A DNA stretch of 64,000 bases from Burkholderia arboris (GTDB lineage Bacteria > Pseudomonadota > Gammaproteobacteria > Burkholderiales > Burkholderiaceae): assembly GCF_902499125.1 (NCBI RefSeq), contig NZ_CABVPX010000010.1, positions 171,192 to 235,191 of the forward strand, written 5' to 3'. The first letter of the stretch is position 1. Every line of letters begins with the position of its first letter. A program made the position numbers and the translations under genes. Of this stretch, positions 41,235 through 49,176 are shown one piece after another. The notes beneath the pieces are model-generated. The model made no database searches. It was not told the DNA's origin and saw nothing but the letters and a program-made list of their open reading frames with translations.

Positions 41235-41993
41235 ATGAACAAGAGAAAAGTGATTCCGAGTCTGCGTTCGCTCGCAGATCAAGAACGCGCGACGGCCAAG
41301 AAGGCGCGCGCATCGTGGCAGATGTTCACGATTATGGCAGAGTTTATCGAGGCGACCGAGTACCTGTCGGAGATCCGCCCGGCTGTCAGCATCTACGGTT
41401 CTGCCCGCCTCAAACCCGATACGCCGCACTACAAGCTCGCCGCGCAGATCGCACGCAAGCTGTCCGACGCCGGCTTCGCCGTGATCTCCGGCGGCGGCCC
41501 CGGCATCATGGAAGCCGCGAACAAGGGTGCGCACGCCGGCAAGGCGCCGTCGGTCGGCCTGAACATCGAGCTGCCGCACGAGCAGGCCGGCAACCACTAC
41601 CAGGACATCTCGCTGCGCTTCCGCCACTTCTTCACGCGCAAGGTCACGTTCGTGAAGAACTCGGATGCCGTGATCGTGATGCCGGGCGGCTTCGGCACGC
41701 TCGACGAACTGTCGGAAGTGCTCACGCTGATCCAGACGAAGAAGTCGCGCCTCGTGCCGATCATCCTCGTCGGCAGCGAGTTCTGGCAGGGGCTGCTGCA
41801 ATGGTTCCGCGACCAGTTGATTCCGATGGGCCTGATCAATCCGGAAGACATGGACCTGATGCAGGTGATCGACGATCCCGACCAGGTGCTCGACGCCGTG
41901 CTCGCGTTCTACGAGGACAGCGGCGAAGAGGAAGGTTCGGACGATGACGATCATCCGCCGCGGCCCGAAGAAGACCGGATGTTCTATCTGTAA
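41235..41993 (+). CDS. LOG family protein (TIGR00730-type nucleotide hydrolase)
   Basis: 252 residues. Both family motifs are present: 'SGGGPGIMEAANKGAH' and 'MPGGFGTLDELSE'. LOG proteins cleave nucleoside 5'-monophosphates into base and ribose 5-phosphate; in plants they activate cytokinins, in bacteria the role is mostly unclear. The C-terminus has an acidic tail ('SGEEEGSDDDDH'). The ATG lies one base from that of polA on the other strand, so each promoter must lie inside the other gene. Confidence 0.92.
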   Translation: MNKRKVIPSLRSLADQERATAKKARASWQMFTIMAEFIEATEYLSEIRPAVSIYGSARLKPDTPHYKLAAQIARKLSDAGFAVISGGGPGIMEAANKGAHAGKAPSVGLNIELPHEQAGNHYQDISLRFRHFFTRKVTFVKNSDAVIVMPGGFGTLDELSEVLTLIQTKKSRLVPIILVGSEFWQGLLQWFRDQLIPMGLINPEDMDLMQVIDDPDQVLDAVLAFYEDSGEEEGSDDDDHPPRPEEDRMFYL

Positions 41994-42380
41994 CGCATCC
42001 GTGGCGAGCGCCGGCCCGACGGCCGGCGAGCTGCCTGACGTGCGGCAGGTATCGCTTCGGCGGCCTGCCACGCGTCATTTTGTAACGCACCGTTAATCCG
42101 GCTTCGCGGCCGCGCGCCGCCGAATGTCAAATCCGCGCAGCCCGCACTGTGCGATGCGGAGTGTCCTTCCGAACCTGCGGTCCACCATTGTCAAATGGCG
42201 CTGGCGCATACCCGCAGCCTGCCTCTGTCGGCCGGCAACCCTCCGTAATAAACTCGTCTCGCCTTTTCCGTCATGTGCCCGCACACTGATTGTGTCGGCG
42301 CGGCGTTCCCCCGGTGGAACGGCCCCCTCGCTTCCATCGCGTCGTGCCGGCCTCTTCACAACGACATCACGGAAAAGAAC
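41994..42380. other. Gap between LOG-family gene and small exported protein
   Basis: A GC-rich hairpin GCCGGC-CCGAC-GCCGGC near 42013-42030 lacks a T-run. No gene is supported. Confidence 0.4.
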
Positions 42381-42671
42381 ATGCAACGCTCGCTGATCGC
42401 CCTCGCCTTCGCCGGCCTCGGCCTCTCGCTGTCCGGCCTCGCTCACGCCGTCAACGTCGACGTCAACATCGGCACGCCCGCGCCGGTCGTCGTTGCGCCT
42501 GCGCCCGTCATGGTCGCCCCCGCGCCGGCAGTCATCGTCGGCTGGCACGGCGACCGCTACTGGGACGGCCACCGCTACTGGCAGCGCCGCGAATGGGAAG
42601 ATCACCAGCGCTATCGTGGTCATGGCGGCTATCACTGCCCGCCGGGACACGCGAAGAAAGGCGAGTGCTGA
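42381..42671 (+). CDS. Small exported protein, Pro/Val repeat then Trp/Tyr/His-rich
   Basis: 96 residues from ATG 42381 with GGAAA 6 bases upstream. A signal peptide ends L-A-H-A (residue 23). Then 'PAPVVVAPAPVMVAPAPAVIV' forms three imperfect repeats, followed by a His/Trp/Tyr/Arg-rich segment ('RYWDGHRYWQRREWEDHQRYRGHGG') and a C-terminal Cys pair. Such tails occur in many small Burkholderia envelope proteins of unknown role; metal or polyanion binding is possible but unproven. Confidence 0.75.
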   Translation: MQRSLIALAFAGLGLSLSGLAHAVNVDVNIGTPAPVVVAPAPVMVAPAPAVIVGWHGDRYWDGHRYWQRREWEDHQRYRGHGGYHCPPGHAKKGEC

Positions 42672-42812
42672 GCGACACCGCGCCTTCACCCGCGACGCAA
42701 GGCCGTCCGCGCGCTTCGGCGCCGGGCGGCCTTTTGATTTCCGGCCGCCGATATCGTGGATGAACGGCAGGCCTGACCGCACGGCGCCGGGTGGTAGGAT
42801 CGCCCTTGTCCA

Positions 42813-43823
42813 ATGCCAATCCCGCCATCCATGCCGCTCGTCCGAATCTGGGCCGTCGACCACGCCCTCGCGTCCGGTATCGCCGCACCGACCGACATCC
42901 TCACGGCGGCCAATCATCTCGCGTCAGCAGCGCCGCAAGGCCGGATGACAACGCCGTTCCGCTGGCGTGTCGAATCAATCGGCGGACGCCCGGTGCGCAC
43001 GGCCGCCGGCCAGCTCATTCCTGTCGACGGCGCGATCGACGGCGGCAGTGCCGCCGACGCAATCTGGCTCACGGGCCCGTTCGTCGCCGACCTCGACCGT
43101 CTGCTCGACCGGCCCGCGGTGCTCGCCCCGCTGTTCGACGCATTGCGCCGACAACACGCGCGCGGCACGCTGATCGCGACGTACTGCACCGGCGCGTTCC
43201 TGCTTGCGGAAGCCGGGTTGCTCGACGGTCGCGTCGCCACGACGCACTGGTCGAAAGCGTCGAGCTTTCGTGCCCGCTATCCGGACGTGGCGCTGCGCGC
43301 GTCGGACGTGCTGACCGAACAGGACGGCATTCTGTGCGGCGGCGCCGTCACGTCGTACCAGAATCTCGCGCTGCGGGTCGTCGACAAGCTGGCGAATGCG
43401 CGCGTGGCCACGTCCGTCGCGAGACTCATGCTGATCGACATGAACCGCGATTCGCAGGATTCGTTCATCGACCTCGACCGGATGGGCCACCGCGGACACG
43501 ACGATCCCGCCATCGCGCGTGCGCAACGCTGGATGGAAAAGCACCTGCGCGAACCGTTCAGCCTCGCGCGGCTGAGCGACCATGTCGCGATGAGCGAACG
43601 CACGCTGCATCGCCGCTTCCGGGATGCGGTCGGCGCCCCGCCGCTCAGGTATCTGCAGACGCTCAGGATCGAAGTTGCGAAACGGCTGCTCGCGGAAACG
43701 AAGCTCGCGATCGATGCGGTGTGCGAACGCGTCGGCTACGCGGACATCAGCGGTTTCCGGCAACTGTTCAAACGCGAGACCGGCATCTCGCCGGGCGAAT
43801 ATCGCCGTCGATTCGCGCGTTAG
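42813..43823 (+). CDS. GlxA family transcriptional regulator (DJ-1/PfpI plus AraC)
   Basis: 336 residues (330 if the ATG at 42831 is used; neither has a clear ribosome site). The N-terminal ~190 residues are a class I glutamine-amidotransferase-like (DJ-1/PfpI) domain with the nucleophile-elbow Cys in 'ATYCTGAFLLAEAGLL'. The C-terminal ~100 residues carry two AraC-type helix-turn-helix motifs ('LARLSDHVAMSERTLHRRFRDAVG', 'VCERVGYADISGFRQLFKRETGISPGEYRR'). GlxA-type proteins sense amines or similar ligands. The tautomerase 149 bases downstream is a possible target. Confidence 0.92.
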   Translation: MPIPPSMPLVRIWAVDHALASGIAAPTDILTAANHLASAAPQGRMTTPFRWRVESIGGRPVRTAAGQLIPVDGAIDGGSAADAIWLTGPFVADLDRLLDRPAVLAPLFDALRRQHARGTLIATYCTGAFLLAEAGLLDGRVATTHWSKASSFRARYPDVALRASDVLTEQDGILCGGAVTSYQNLALRVVDKLANARVATSVARLMLIDMNRDSQDSFIDLDRMGHRGHDDPAIARAQRWMEKHLREPFSLARLSDHVAMSERTLHRRFRDAVGAPPLRYLQTLRIEVAKRLLAETKLAIDAVCERVGYADISGFRQLFKRETGISPGEYRRRFAR

Positions 43824-43971
43824 CCGTCCGGAACGGGCGCGGGACGCGATGTCGGGAATGGCATCGTCGAATGGCAGTTTCGCCACTTCGTGCATCGGCA
43901 TGCGGTTCATACACTGGATTCACGTCGCCGGAACCGGAGCGACGCCGTCTCCACCGAACCAGGACACCGTC

Positions 43972-44535
43972 ATGCCGATGATCGACATCACTATCCCCGA
44001 AGGCGCGCTCGCGCCGCACGCCGAAGCGCAACTGATGAACGCGCTGACCGGAATGCTGATCCGCCACGAGGGACTCGATCCCGACAATCCGCGCGCGTGC
44101 GACGTGACCTGGATCTTCGTCCACCGGCCGGCGGCCGTGTATCGCGCCGGTGCCATTGCGCCCGAGCCGATCTACCGGATCGTGCCGACCGTGCCGGAAG
44201 GACAGTACACGGACGCCGCGCGCGCCGCGCTGATCGCCGACGTGACCGCCGCCGTCGCACGCGCGGAAGGCGTGCCGGTCGACGCCGTCGCGACGCGCGT
44301 GTGGGTCTTTCCGACGGAAATCGACGATGGCTGCTGGGGGAGTCGCGGCACGGTGCGCCGCCTGCCGGACATCATGGAATATTTCGGCGGCGCGACGCTG
44401 CGTGCGCTCGGGGAACGGCGGCTGGCGACCAAGCGGCGCACGGATGCGATCCGGGTCGTCGATGCAGTGCGCGAGTCGATGCGGGACACGGAGCGGAACG
44501 GGTCGCGAGAACCCGTTGCCGGGGAGGTGCGCTGA
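43972..44535 (+). CDS. Tautomerase family protein (two 4-OT-like repeats)
   Basis: 187 residues; ATG 43972 is chosen because AGGA lies 7 bases before it and because it exposes Pro2 after Met removal, the catalytic Pro1 of tautomerases ('MPMIDITIPEGAL'). The length matches a fusion of two 4-oxalocrotonate tautomerase units, with the second beginning near 'VPTVPEGQYTDAARAALIADVTAAVARAEG'. It could belong to the dehalogenase or hydratase side of the superfamily; the substrate is unknown. Confidence 0.82.
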   Translation: MPMIDITIPEGALAPHAEAQLMNALTGMLIRHEGLDPDNPRACDVTWIFVHRPAAVYRAGAIAPEPIYRIVPTVPEGQYTDAARAALIADVTAAVARAEGVPVDAVATRVWVFPTEIDDGCWGSRGTVRRLPDIMEYFGGATLRALGERRLATKRRTDAIRVVDAVRESMRDTERNGSREPVAGEVR

Positions 44536-44651
44536 CGCCGGTTCGCAACCGGACGCGGCCGGCCGCGGGTGGCAGGAACAAGACAAGCGCGCCCCAGCTG
44601 GCCGCACATCGCACATCGCGATGCGCCGCCAGCCGGGGCGGCGTTCACATC

Positions 44652-44687
44652 ACTGAAACGCCACTTCCGCAAAACTCCGCAGCTTGC
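44652..44687. repeat. attL: left copy of 36-bp direct repeat
   Basis: Identical over 36 bases to 50119-50154. It copies the last codons of amn; the stop here is TGA rather than the TAA of the current gene. The repeat ends exactly where the two sides diverge. Confidence 0.92.
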
Positions 44688-44728
44688 AGATGGAAAATCA
44701 CATTAAATCAATGCGTTGCGTGAGTTCC

Positions 44729-44800
44729 TCTAACTTACGACGGAAATACCGATCGAGATTCCGCTGGGATTTCCGCAGCGATTTGGGAACAAGTTAGACA
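44729..44800. promoter_or_regulatory. Candidate integrase arm-type sites (left end)
   Basis: TCTAACTT at 44729-44736 and AAGTTAGA at 44791-44798 are inverted copies; a related TGTTAGACA lies at 50061-50069 near the right end. Position 40-110 bp from the cores fits arm sites. Confidence 0.4.
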
Positions 44801-44900
44801 ACTTTTTCGGGCAATTCAGGCCATTCCAGTTCATCCACGCTGAAATTTAGCCGCACACGGTAGAGCAGCCGGTCATTGCATTTGCGGCGCGAGAGACCGG

Positions 44901-45581
44901 TTATTCCTCTTGTGCTTGCGCGCTCCGCTCTCGCTGCCACTCATCAAATTCAAAATTGTCATGGTGGACAAACAATGCGCGCACGGTGTCGGAAGTCATT
45001 CGTTCAAGGTCGTCAATCACATCACCGCCCACTAGAACCCCTACGATGGTGCCGCCAGTTCCCGGTCCGTTTGGTTCGTGCTTTGCCCAATGAAATTGAA
45101 ATCGATCGCGAATGTAGTTGCGGATGTAGCTTCGAGGGCCTCGAAGGCCAAAGTGACCTACAGGATAGAACTCCGCCAATCTCAGCCAGGCATATTCGAG
45201 GAAGTCGATGACGTCATAGCTTGCTTGGCGCATCTCGACAGTAATCCCCGTGTCCCATCCCTCGCGGGCGCTGTCGTATACAACACGCCGCAGCTTTGGA
45301 AGGGCCTTGATGAATCGGATGTCAGACGCTTGGCCGGTGTATCTGCGTGCAAATTCTTCCACAGGCGACGCGACTGCGTCAGCTTTGTCCTTACGTCTAT
45401 GGAGGTAGATTGCAGCACCGGCGAATATCAGCGCTACGACTGTGGCATACGCAGCGTCGCTGTATTGCTTGAGCGAAAGAAAATACCAGACTGCGCCTGT
45501 CGCAAAGACGCTACATATCGCCCATGCAAGTTGGATAGTCCATTCCGGAATTTTTCGCATTGTTGTCCGTCTTGCCTTCAC
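44901..45581 (-). CDS. Membrane protein of unknown function (island)
   Basis: 226 residues (219 if the ATG at 45560 is used instead of the GTG at 45581). Two hydrophobic helices lie at about residues 17-35 and 42-60, separated by a short polar loop. The remaining ~150 residues are soluble and mixed in charge ('VVYDSAREGWDTGITVEMRQASYDVIDFLEYAWLRLAEFYPVG'). No family is recognised. It is the first gene inside the left end of the element and converges with none of its neighbours. Confidence 0.65.
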   Translation of the reverse strand: MKARRTTMRKIPEWTIQLAWAICSVFATGAVWYFLSLKQYSDAAYATVVALIFAGAAIYLHRRKDKADAVASPVEEFARRYTGQASDIRFIKALPKLRRVVYDSAREGWDTGITVEMRQASYDVIDFLEYAWLRLAEFYPVGHFGLRGPRSYIRNYIRDRFQFHWAKHEPNGPGTGGTIVGVLVGGDVIDDLERMTSDTVRALFVHHDNFEFDEWQRERSAQAQEE

Positions 45582-45674
45582 CTGAACCTATGCATGATGA
45601 TAGCGAAGCACTACACGGCTGAGGGTATCGTTGTGACGCCCTGCTGATCCACCACACGAGGCCACTTTCGCGAC

Positions 45675-46721
45675 ATGCCGCCCGTAGAACAAAAAGCTAG
45701 CGCAAACATCACCTTCATCGAACAAAGCGCCCCAATCGACGAGTACGGTCGCGCTCTTTATGCCGTGTCGCGGTCGATCCTACGGGCACACATCGACTCT
45801 CTATCGAACGAGGACCTGCGCGATCTCAATACGCCGTTGAAAGAAGTCAGGATGCGCCAGTTGGCGAAAGTCGCTCGCATCGAACGCGACAAAGGTGTGC
45901 GCGGCGACGGGTTCGAGTGGGCGGTTCACGAGGCCATCCTAGGCCGAGAACCGTCTGTCACCAATCCCGTCGCAGAAGCACTGCGCCGCGCATCGAAATA
46001 CGTGAAGGACGCCGAGCCGCGCTCCATGCTCTTCGGTCAGGAGCGGGCGAAATATCTCGGTTTCACCGATGCCATGATCGATGAAGCCGGTACCGACGCC
46101 TACTTACTGCCCCAAGGCACTGGGAGGCCCTTTCGCTTCGGGCCTTGGGTGCAGGTGGCCGCTCAAGGCCATGCAGCAGAGCACGCGCTGAACGAGCGAA
46201 TTAAGAAAATTTGGAAGACCGACCTGTTCCTTTCGGCTGAAGATGATCCGCGCTACTTCGCAGCGACGGTAAAATCGAACTTCGGGCTACTCGAAGGTGG
46301 TAAGGGACTGCGTGTCGGTATCGTTCCCGAATCTACCGACCGTCGTAACCGTCAAGGCGTCTCGTTCAGCCAAGAACACGGGTTGTGGGTCGTGACGCTC
46401 GCGGATCCGAATGGCTTCATGGGGCTGTTCAATGACGCATATCACGCCGTCGCGCGTGCAATCTGCACGCTCGGCAGGCAGCCGACCCCGCCCTACTACA
46501 CAAAGCCTTCCGCCAAAGCTCAACTCGTCCAGCAGCAGCTCGAGAAATATCCCGATGCCTTGGCGGTTGAGATCGAAGATGCTCTCAACGAGGCTGCGCA
46601 GCAGGACCTGGTCGAAAGCAATCATCGTCTCGTCAGCGTCAACGCCCCCGACTGGCTGCACGTCAAGGCTATGGCGCCGAAGATCATTTCGCCGAAACCC
46701 AAGTTTGTGAAATTGGATTAG
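45675..46721 (+). CDS. Unknown 348-residue island protein, possible PD-(D/E)XK-like nuclease
   Basis: No transmembrane segments. The 'RGDGFEWAVHEAILG' segment resembles the first helix of restriction-endonuclease-like folds, which often carries a Glu. Further on, 'KTDLFLSAEDDPRYFAATVKSNFGLLEGGKGLRVGIVP' looks like the strand-strand core with Asp and Lys in the right order, but the second acidic residue is replaced (Thr before Val-Lys). The nuclease reading is an inference. It stands alone on the + strand between the two membrane-protein genes of the element. A role in phage defence is possible but untested. Confidence 0.6.
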   Translation: MPPVEQKASANITFIEQSAPIDEYGRALYAVSRSILRAHIDSLSNEDLRDLNTPLKEVRMRQLAKVARIERDKGVRGDGFEWAVHEAILGREPSVTNPVAEALRRASKYVKDAEPRSMLFGQERAKYLGFTDAMIDEAGTDAYLLPQGTGRPFRFGPWVQVAAQGHAAEHALNERIKKIWKTDLFLSAEDDPRYFAATVKSNFGLLEGGKGLRVGIVPESTDRRNRQGVSFSQEHGLWVVTLADPNGFMGLFNDAYHAVARAICTLGRQPTPPYYTKPSAKAQLVQQQLEKYPDALAVEIEDALNEAAQQDLVESNHRLVSVNAPDWLHVKAMAPKIISPKPKFVKLD

Positions 46722-46785
46722 CGAAAGGGAAACGGACAAAGCGTCGAGACAGTGAAACCATGCTGCAGTTTCGCTTTTCGGCGCT

Positions 46786-47022
46786 TTACAAGCGCGGTAC
46801 GCGGCCAGCCATTCCACCGTGCTGAATTTTGTCCTGCCGCCAACGCGTCACGCGGGCAGGAACGTAGCGCTGCAACGCGCCGAGCGCATATAACACGCCC
46901 CGCTTTAAGGGCCCCGTGGTGGGCTTCTCAACCGCAACGTGCAACAGCAATGCAGCCCCGATCGCCGTGGCGACATCGGTACACGCTTTGGGAAACGCGC
47001 AAATTCCGCCCTTCAACGCCAC
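46786..47022 (-). CDS. Hypothetical 78-residue protein (island)
   Basis: GTG start overlapping the stop of the preceding gene (47013-47615) by ten bases, with GAAGA just before. Third codon positions are GC-rich, as expected of real genes here. The protein has a short hydrophobic helix ('VATAIGAALLLHVAV') and a basic tail. No family is recognised; it may be spurious. Confidence 0.35.
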   Translation of the reverse strand: MALKGGICAFPKACTDVATAIGAALLLHVAVEKPTTGPLKRGVLYALGALQRYVPARVTRWRQDKIQHGGMAGRVPRL

Positions 47023-47615
47023 TCTTCAAAATTCAGGTACTCGCCGAACCGTACCCTAACGCCGTTCAACGCCTCGCCAGTAAACCATCTCATCAGCTCA
47101 AGGTGCTCTTGAACGTGCTCCTCCGGCATTACGTCGTTGTTTCGCGCGACGGCATTTTTAATCGCCCACAAGGAAGCGTGCCGTGAATTGAGTTCTTGCA
47201 CGTATTCCGCAAGGTCATTCCCGAACAAGAACTCCATCTTGGGTAAGAGGTTAATCATCGCGATCCTCTCCGGCGAGTTGAACCGTCGCTCCGAGCCCTG
47301 CACAACGCCAGATACAAACGTCCAGACGACCATAAACAGGTCGTAGCGCTTTTCGAACAGGTCGAGGTTCAGTTTCGCCCGCGCGACGCGGTATTGCCGC
47401 CACGCAATCAGGCCGCCGACGATTCCGACCACAAGCGCTACGACCGCCGCCGGCACGCCCTTCACCAATTCAAACCAGATGGATTGCGCCCCAGACATTC
47501 CCGACGATGTCGATGCGCTGACATCGATGTGGCCGATTGGAAATGTGATCGCCGAAACAGGCGCACGCCCCGTCAGTGCAAAGTAAATGGCTTTCGCCTC
47601 GCACGCTGCCAACAT
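47013..47615 (-). CDS. Single-pass membrane protein of unknown function (island)
   Basis: 200 residues from ATG 47615 (GGGGGGA just before). One transmembrane helix lies near residues 54-72 ('AAVVALVVGIVGGLIAW'), followed by the basic/amphipathic 'RQYRVARAKLNLDLFEKRYDLF' and a helical cytoplasmic part. Proteins with this pattern are frequent as uncharacterised genes on proteobacterial mobile elements. An alternative start at 47498 would remove the first 39 residues, which look unconstrained. Confidence 0.7.
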   Translation of the reverse strand: MLAACEAKAIYFALTGRAPVSAITFPIGHIDVSASTSSGMSGAQSIWFELVKGVPAAVVALVVGIVGGLIAWRQYRVARAKLNLDLFEKRYDLFMVVWTFVSGVVQGSERRFNSPERIAMINLLPKMEFLFGNDLAEYVQELNSRHASLWAIKNAVARNNDVMPEEHVQEHLELMRWFTGEALNGVRVRFGEYLNFEEWR

Positions 47616-48057
47616 ATTCCCCCCGGCTCATAATTGAATGGCCGGAGCGTACATGAAATTGGCAAACGCGCGCGACTGCATAATCACGGTGCATAAAGGC
47701 GCATAGAAGCATCGGGCCGCCGACCGCCGCGCGGCCCGCGCCGGCCGGCCCCGAGCCGCCAGTGCATGCGTGCATAAAAACCACTCGATTTTGCGGGCAG
47801 GTGGGGCGGGGTCACAACTGCGCGCGCCGGGCCTGCGTGAGCCTCATCAGGGCCCGACCCGCCACGTCGAGGCGGCCCCTGGCGCGCGTGAGCAGCCTCT
47901 CCATGGGCACACCGCATGTCGGCGAACCTGCGGCGCGCATCCGCGCGGTAGGCCGCTCTGAGGGCGCGTGAACCTGCTACGGCCATACGCGGGCATAGGC
48001 AAAAAAAAAACCGCCAGCACCGAAGTGCCTGGCGGCCTTTTGCTACCGACCGACTGC
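47616..48057. other. Gap in the island
   Basis: Contains only the terminator at 48001-48042. Open frames here are Arg/Pro/Cys-rich, without ribosome sites, and look like chance readings of GC-rich DNA. Confidence 0.5.
48001..48042 (-). terminator. Terminator of the SOS-box gene
   Basis: Reading leftwards, GGCCGCCAGGCACTT and GTGCTGGCGG form a stem ahead of a run of ten T. It lies 16 bases after the stop of the gene at 48058-48342. Confidence 0.9.
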
Positions 48058-48342
48058 TCATTTCCGCAGCGGGCGCGGGCGCTTCGGAAACAGATATTCC
48101 GGCTGGTATCGCTGCACAAACGCGTCGCATTGCGCGTCCGTCAGTTCATCCAGCCTGATCGCCCGGACCCAGAATGCGCAGCCAGATACCGCAATCGCGC
48201 GCACGTGCTCGGCGCCCGGCTGGAAGCACACGGCCGTCCTGTCGCTACCCGCGACGTATCCGCTCCAGTGCTCGCAAGTCCAACACGGGTGGCCGTCGAG
48301 CTTCGGGATGAATAGGCCATAGCCTGATCGTACGTTACCCAT
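48058..48342 (-). CDS. Small Cys-rich protein behind a LexA box (island)
   Basis: 94 residues from ATG 48342, with AGGTG at the right spacing. The N-terminal half has 'HPCWTCEHWSGYV', a CxxC pair, and further Cys at 'VCFQPG' and 'SGCAFW', which could bind a metal. No family is recognised. A perfect LexA-type palindrome lies 10 bases before the ATG, over the predicted -10, so the gene should be repressed by LexA and induced by DNA damage. The role is unknown; induction with the element's excision or with an SRAP-type repair protein is conceivable. Confidence 0.75.
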   Translation of the reverse strand: MGNVRSGYGLFIPKLDGHPCWTCEHWSGYVAGSDRTAVCFQPGAEHVRAIAVSGCAFWVRAIRLDELTDAQCDAFVQRYQPEYLFPKRPRPLRK

Positions 48343-48351
48343 CACAAACAC

Positions 48352-48367
48352 CTGTATATTTATACAG
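48352..48367. promoter_or_regulatory. LexA (SOS) box
   Basis: CTGTATATTTATACAG: CTGT-N8-ACAG with AT-rich spacer, matching the beta/gamma-proteobacterial LexA consensus. On the minus strand the TATAAA inside it is the likely -10 of the 94-residue gene. Confidence 0.8.
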
Positions 48368-48511
48368 TGTAGCTGCACGCACCGATTCCCGATACGGTGC
48401 AATTGACAGCGCCAGGGCGACATAATGGGGACAGCAAATTCACGTCCCCCATGCGCTGGATGTGCGTGATCGCGTCGTGAATGCGATGAGTCAGCGGCAG
48501 ACGGGGTGAAC

Positions 48512-49036
48512 ATGAAAAAGCCAATTCTTGCCGTGGTGGTTGCTACGGCGTCGGTCTCGGCGTCGGCGTTTGACGTTGACGGTTTCCGAACCGGAATGAG
48601 CGTGAACGAGGTAGTTACTGTCGTCCGTAGGCAGGGCTGGGAGCTTGCCCCAAGCAACTCGGTAGCCGGAGTCTATATGGAAGCCCGCTACGGTCAGGAC
48701 GACAAGTTAACGGAGCTGGGTCCTGCGAACTTCTCGTTCTGCAAAGGACGGCTTGTCGCGTACACCAGGGGACTGGACTTCGACACTGAGTATGTGCCCC
48801 AACTGCGCGAGATGGTTGGAAGATACGGAAGTCAACCGACTATCGAGGTCAGGCAACAGCCGTGGAGCGGCCCAGGCGGCGGCTACATCTCGATCGTTGC
48901 GACCAGGTGGTCTGTTGGTCGAGAACGCATCGAAATTGATTTTGAGCCGGAAGGGCGTACCGGAAACGGATCGCTGAAGAACAGCCGAGGTGCAAACCTA
49001 TCGTACGTTTTCCCCGCACAGTGCCCCGCGCCTTGA
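48512..49036 (+). CDS. Exported protein of unknown function (island)
   Basis: 174 residues from ATG 48512, preceded by GGGGTGA. A signal peptide ends A-S-A-F near residue 20. The mature part is a mixed alpha/beta domain with 'GFRTGMSVNEVVTVVRRQGWEL', the sort of repeat seen in BamE/SmpA-like small lipoproteins and envelope proteins, but no lipobox is present. A Cys pair is at 'FCKG' and 'AQCPAP'. It ends 29 bases before the SRAP fragment and may be co-transcribed with it. Confidence 0.7.
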   Translation: MKKPILAVVVATASVSASAFDVDGFRTGMSVNEVVTVVRRQGWELAPSNSVAGVYMEARYGQDDKLTELGPANFSFCKGRLVAYTRGLDFDTEYVPQLREMVGRYGSQPTIEVRQQPWSGPGGGYISIVATRWSVGRERIEIDFEPEGRTGNGSLKNSRGANLSYVFPAQCPAP

Positions 49037-49065
49037 TTGATGCGACAACGTAAAGGGAGCAGACC

Positions 49066-49176
49066 GTGTGCACAAACTACAAAGCACCGAACGAAGATCC
49101 GGGCATCAACGAGCTGAAGATCGGCATCAGCGACTTGTTCCGCCGCGATCCCTGGGATGTCGACGTATGGCCCGGC
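49066..49176 (+). pseudogene. N-terminal fragment of an SRAP (YedK/HMCES-like) gene
   Basis: GTG start with GGGAG 7 bases before, then Cys2: 'MCTNYKAPNEDP' and 'LFRRDPWDVDVWPG' match the beginning of SOS-response-associated peptidase proteins, whose Cys2 forms a covalent link with abasic sites in single-stranded DNA. Only ~37 residues fit; at about 49172 the frame turns into unrelated sequence and the integrase frame begins. The gene is broken by a deletion or recombination junction. Confidence 0.75.
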
